This document shows positions 62,879 through 64,000 of a stretch of DNA of 64,000 nt, one piece after another. The notes beneath the pieces were generated by a model. The model worked only from the letters and a program-made list of their open reading frames with translations, did no database searches and was not told the origin of the DNA. The position numbers and the translations under genes were made by a program. Position 1 is the stretch's first letter; the number at the start of each line of letters is the position of its first letter. The stretch is from assembly GCF_023715155.1 (NCBI RefSeq), contig NZ_JAMBNQ010000016.1, positions 1 through 64,000 of the forward strand, in the 5' to 3' direction. This stretch comes from Neobacillus mesonae. GTDB taxonomy: Bacteria > Bacillota > Bacilli > Bacillales > Cytobacillaceae.

Positions 62879-64000
62879 ATATTTAATCTTCTGATTTTTC
62901 TGGACAATGTTGATGCATCGACTCCTAATTTTTTGCCTGCTTCTTTCAAGGAAACGCAGTCCTTTAGAGTTGTTTCAATTATTTGTCTTTCCAAATTCTC
63001 GACAGATTCTTTAAGTGTTAAATTTTCAAAATGAATGTTCGTCTCTTTATTATTTCCATTTACAATATTTTCTGGTAAATGGTGAACTGATATTTCTGTT
63101 TGGGATGTAGTTACAACTAACCTCTCAACGATATTTTGAAGCTCTCTTACATTACCAGGCCAGTGGTATGAAGAAAAAATTTTTAATACTTCTTGGTCAA
63201 ACACCTTCCTTTTTTCATATTTCTTATTAAATTTTTCCAGAAAATACGAGGCTAAATAAGGAATTTCCTCCTTTCGTTCCATTAAACTAGGAATTTTAAT
63301 AGGAACAACATTTAATCTATAATATAGATCACTTCGAAATAATTTATCTTTTACCATCTCTTCTAAATTTCGGTTGGTTGCGGCAACAATACGAACATCT
63401 ACATCTCTTGGTGTAGATTTACCTATTGGAGTTACTTGCCTTTCCTGAAGAACTTGTAATAATTTTACCTGTAATTGGAGTGGTAACTCACCAATTTCAT
63501 CTAGAAATAAAGTTCCTTTGTCAGCAGCAAGGATAAGTCCTTCCTTTCCATCCCTATTTGCACCAGTAAATGACCCTTTAGCATAACCGAATAATTCAGA
63601 CTCCATTAGCGTTTCCGGTATTGCACCGCAATTGATCTTTATAAAGGGTTTATTCCTTCTTTCACTATATTTATGAAGTGATCTTGCTAGGACCTCCTTT
63701 CCAACCCCAGACTCTCCCAAAATAAGAACTGTGGAGTCTACATCAGCAATATGCTGTAAAAGTTCATAAATTTCAGTCATTTGTTTTGATTTAATTAAGG
63801 GTTGATTGTTCCCATCTTTCTCTAATAATTTTCTTTCATAATCACGAATAAGCTTTTTTGTTTCCTCTAATTCTCTGCTAAGTCTATTAGTTTCTGTAAC
63901 ATCTTTGGATATATTAATAATCTTAACTAATTTTCCTTCCTTATCAAAAATAGGATATCCTGAAACAAGTAACTTTCTTCCAGACTTTGTTGTTTGTACT
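62857..64000 (-). CDS. Sigma-54-dependent transcriptional activator (PAS, AAA+, Fis), partial
   Basis: The gene continues past the right end; at least 380 residues are visible. The visible start is the C-terminal half of a PAS domain (GRKLLVSGYPIFDKEGKLVK), then a coiled linker and an AAA+ domain with Walker A GESGVGKE, the sigma-54 contact loop GSFTGA (Ser replacing the first Ala), Walker B GTLFLDEIGEL, and the arginine-finger region FRSDLYYRLNVVPI. A Fis-type HTH (LKEAGKKLGVDASTLSRKIR) ends it. It is the likely regulator of the hyu operon and may sense its ligand through the PAS domain. Confidence 0.93.
   Translation of the reverse strand, partial: VQTTKSGRKLLVSGYPIFDKEGKLVKIINISKDVTETNRLSRELEETKKLIRDYERKLLEKDGNNQPLIKSKQMTEIYELLQHIADVDSTVLILGESGVGKEVLARSLHKYSERRNKPFIKINCGAIPETLMESELFGYAKGSFTGANRDGKEGLILAADKGTLFLDEIGELPLQLQVKLLQVLQERQVTPIGKSTPRDVDVRIVAATNRNLEEMVKDKLFRSDLYYRLNVVPIKIPSLMERKEEIPYLASYFLEKFNKKYEKRKVFDQEVLKIFSSYHWPGNVRELQNIVERLVVTTSQTEISVHHLPENIVNGNNKETNIHFENLTLKESVENLERQIIETTLKDCVSLKEAGKKLGVDASTLSRKIRRLNIKIAKMQ

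Noticed and set aside
1..64000. tRNA or rRNA genes, prophage or complete insertion sequence
   Set aside because: I looked for tRNA-like cloverleaf ends, conserved rRNA segments, integrases and transposases and found none in the window.

Overview
The window looks like chromosomal DNA of an aerobic, endospore-forming member of the Bacillaceae. It has low G+C, strong AGGAGG-type ribosome binding sites, a CwlJ germination hydrolase, many small Bacillus-type proteins, and repeat families common in Bacillus-like genomes. Neobacillus is a reasonable guess but not proven. I see no rRNA, tRNA, CRISPR array, prophage or complete insertion sequence. A few intergenic stretches hold decayed genes and short repeats.

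Layout. (1) Bases 1-4.7 kb: a leader for a gene leaving the window to the left, then DUF4317, DJ-1/PfpI, LrgA with a truncated LrgB, and DUF429. (2) 4.8-17.1 kb, almost all minus strand: a catabolic block. It holds a Pot-like ABC importer, a four-part flavin/iron-sulfur amine dehydrogenase of the HcnABC/opine oxidase type, GntR and IclR regulators, an FAH-family hydrolase and malate synthase G. Malate synthase suggests that the substrate yields glyoxylate. (3) 17.5-27 kb: a cation/proton antiporter, CwlJ, then an eroded zone. That zone has a DUF2512 pseudogene, a 205-codon peroxiredoxin with an in-frame TGA exactly at the peroxidatic Cys plus a SECIS-like hairpin, tandem repeats, a gene apparently broken by a repeat cluster, and a MITE-like element. 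(4) 27-45.5 kb: an isochorismatase-like hydrolase, an RND exporter, DNA alkylation repair, two DinB proteins, an NAD-salvage operon (nrtR-pnuC-nadR), a TPR protein, a MarR/MFS efflux pair with two perfect operators, and a C45 acyltransferase-like protein. (5) 45.7-53.5 kb: a complete Wadjet (JetDABC) plasmid/phage defence operon, probably type II. (6) 53.7-55 kb: a cold-shock protein and small proteins. (7) 55.2-64 kb: a hydantoin utilisation operon (hyuA, hyuB, carbamoylase, NCS1 permease, racemase) behind a clear sigma-54 promoter, with its enhancer-binding activator running off the right end.

How the genes work together. Both catabolic blocks pair a dedicated importer with degradative enzymes and local regulators. 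The hydantoin block imports a cyclic ureide (NCS1), can epimerise it (racemase), opens the ring (HyuAB) and removes the carbamoyl group (HyuC); the adjacent PAS/AAA+ activator probably drives its sigma-54 promoter. In the amine block, a GntR protein has matching TTATAACTTTATAA sites before itself and before the importer, and malate synthase has three copies of an ACGCAACAGCGT motif upstream. The observation I rate highest is the candidate selenocysteine peroxiredoxin at 21305-21922. All functional assignments are by family recognition from the sequence alone; no database was searched.
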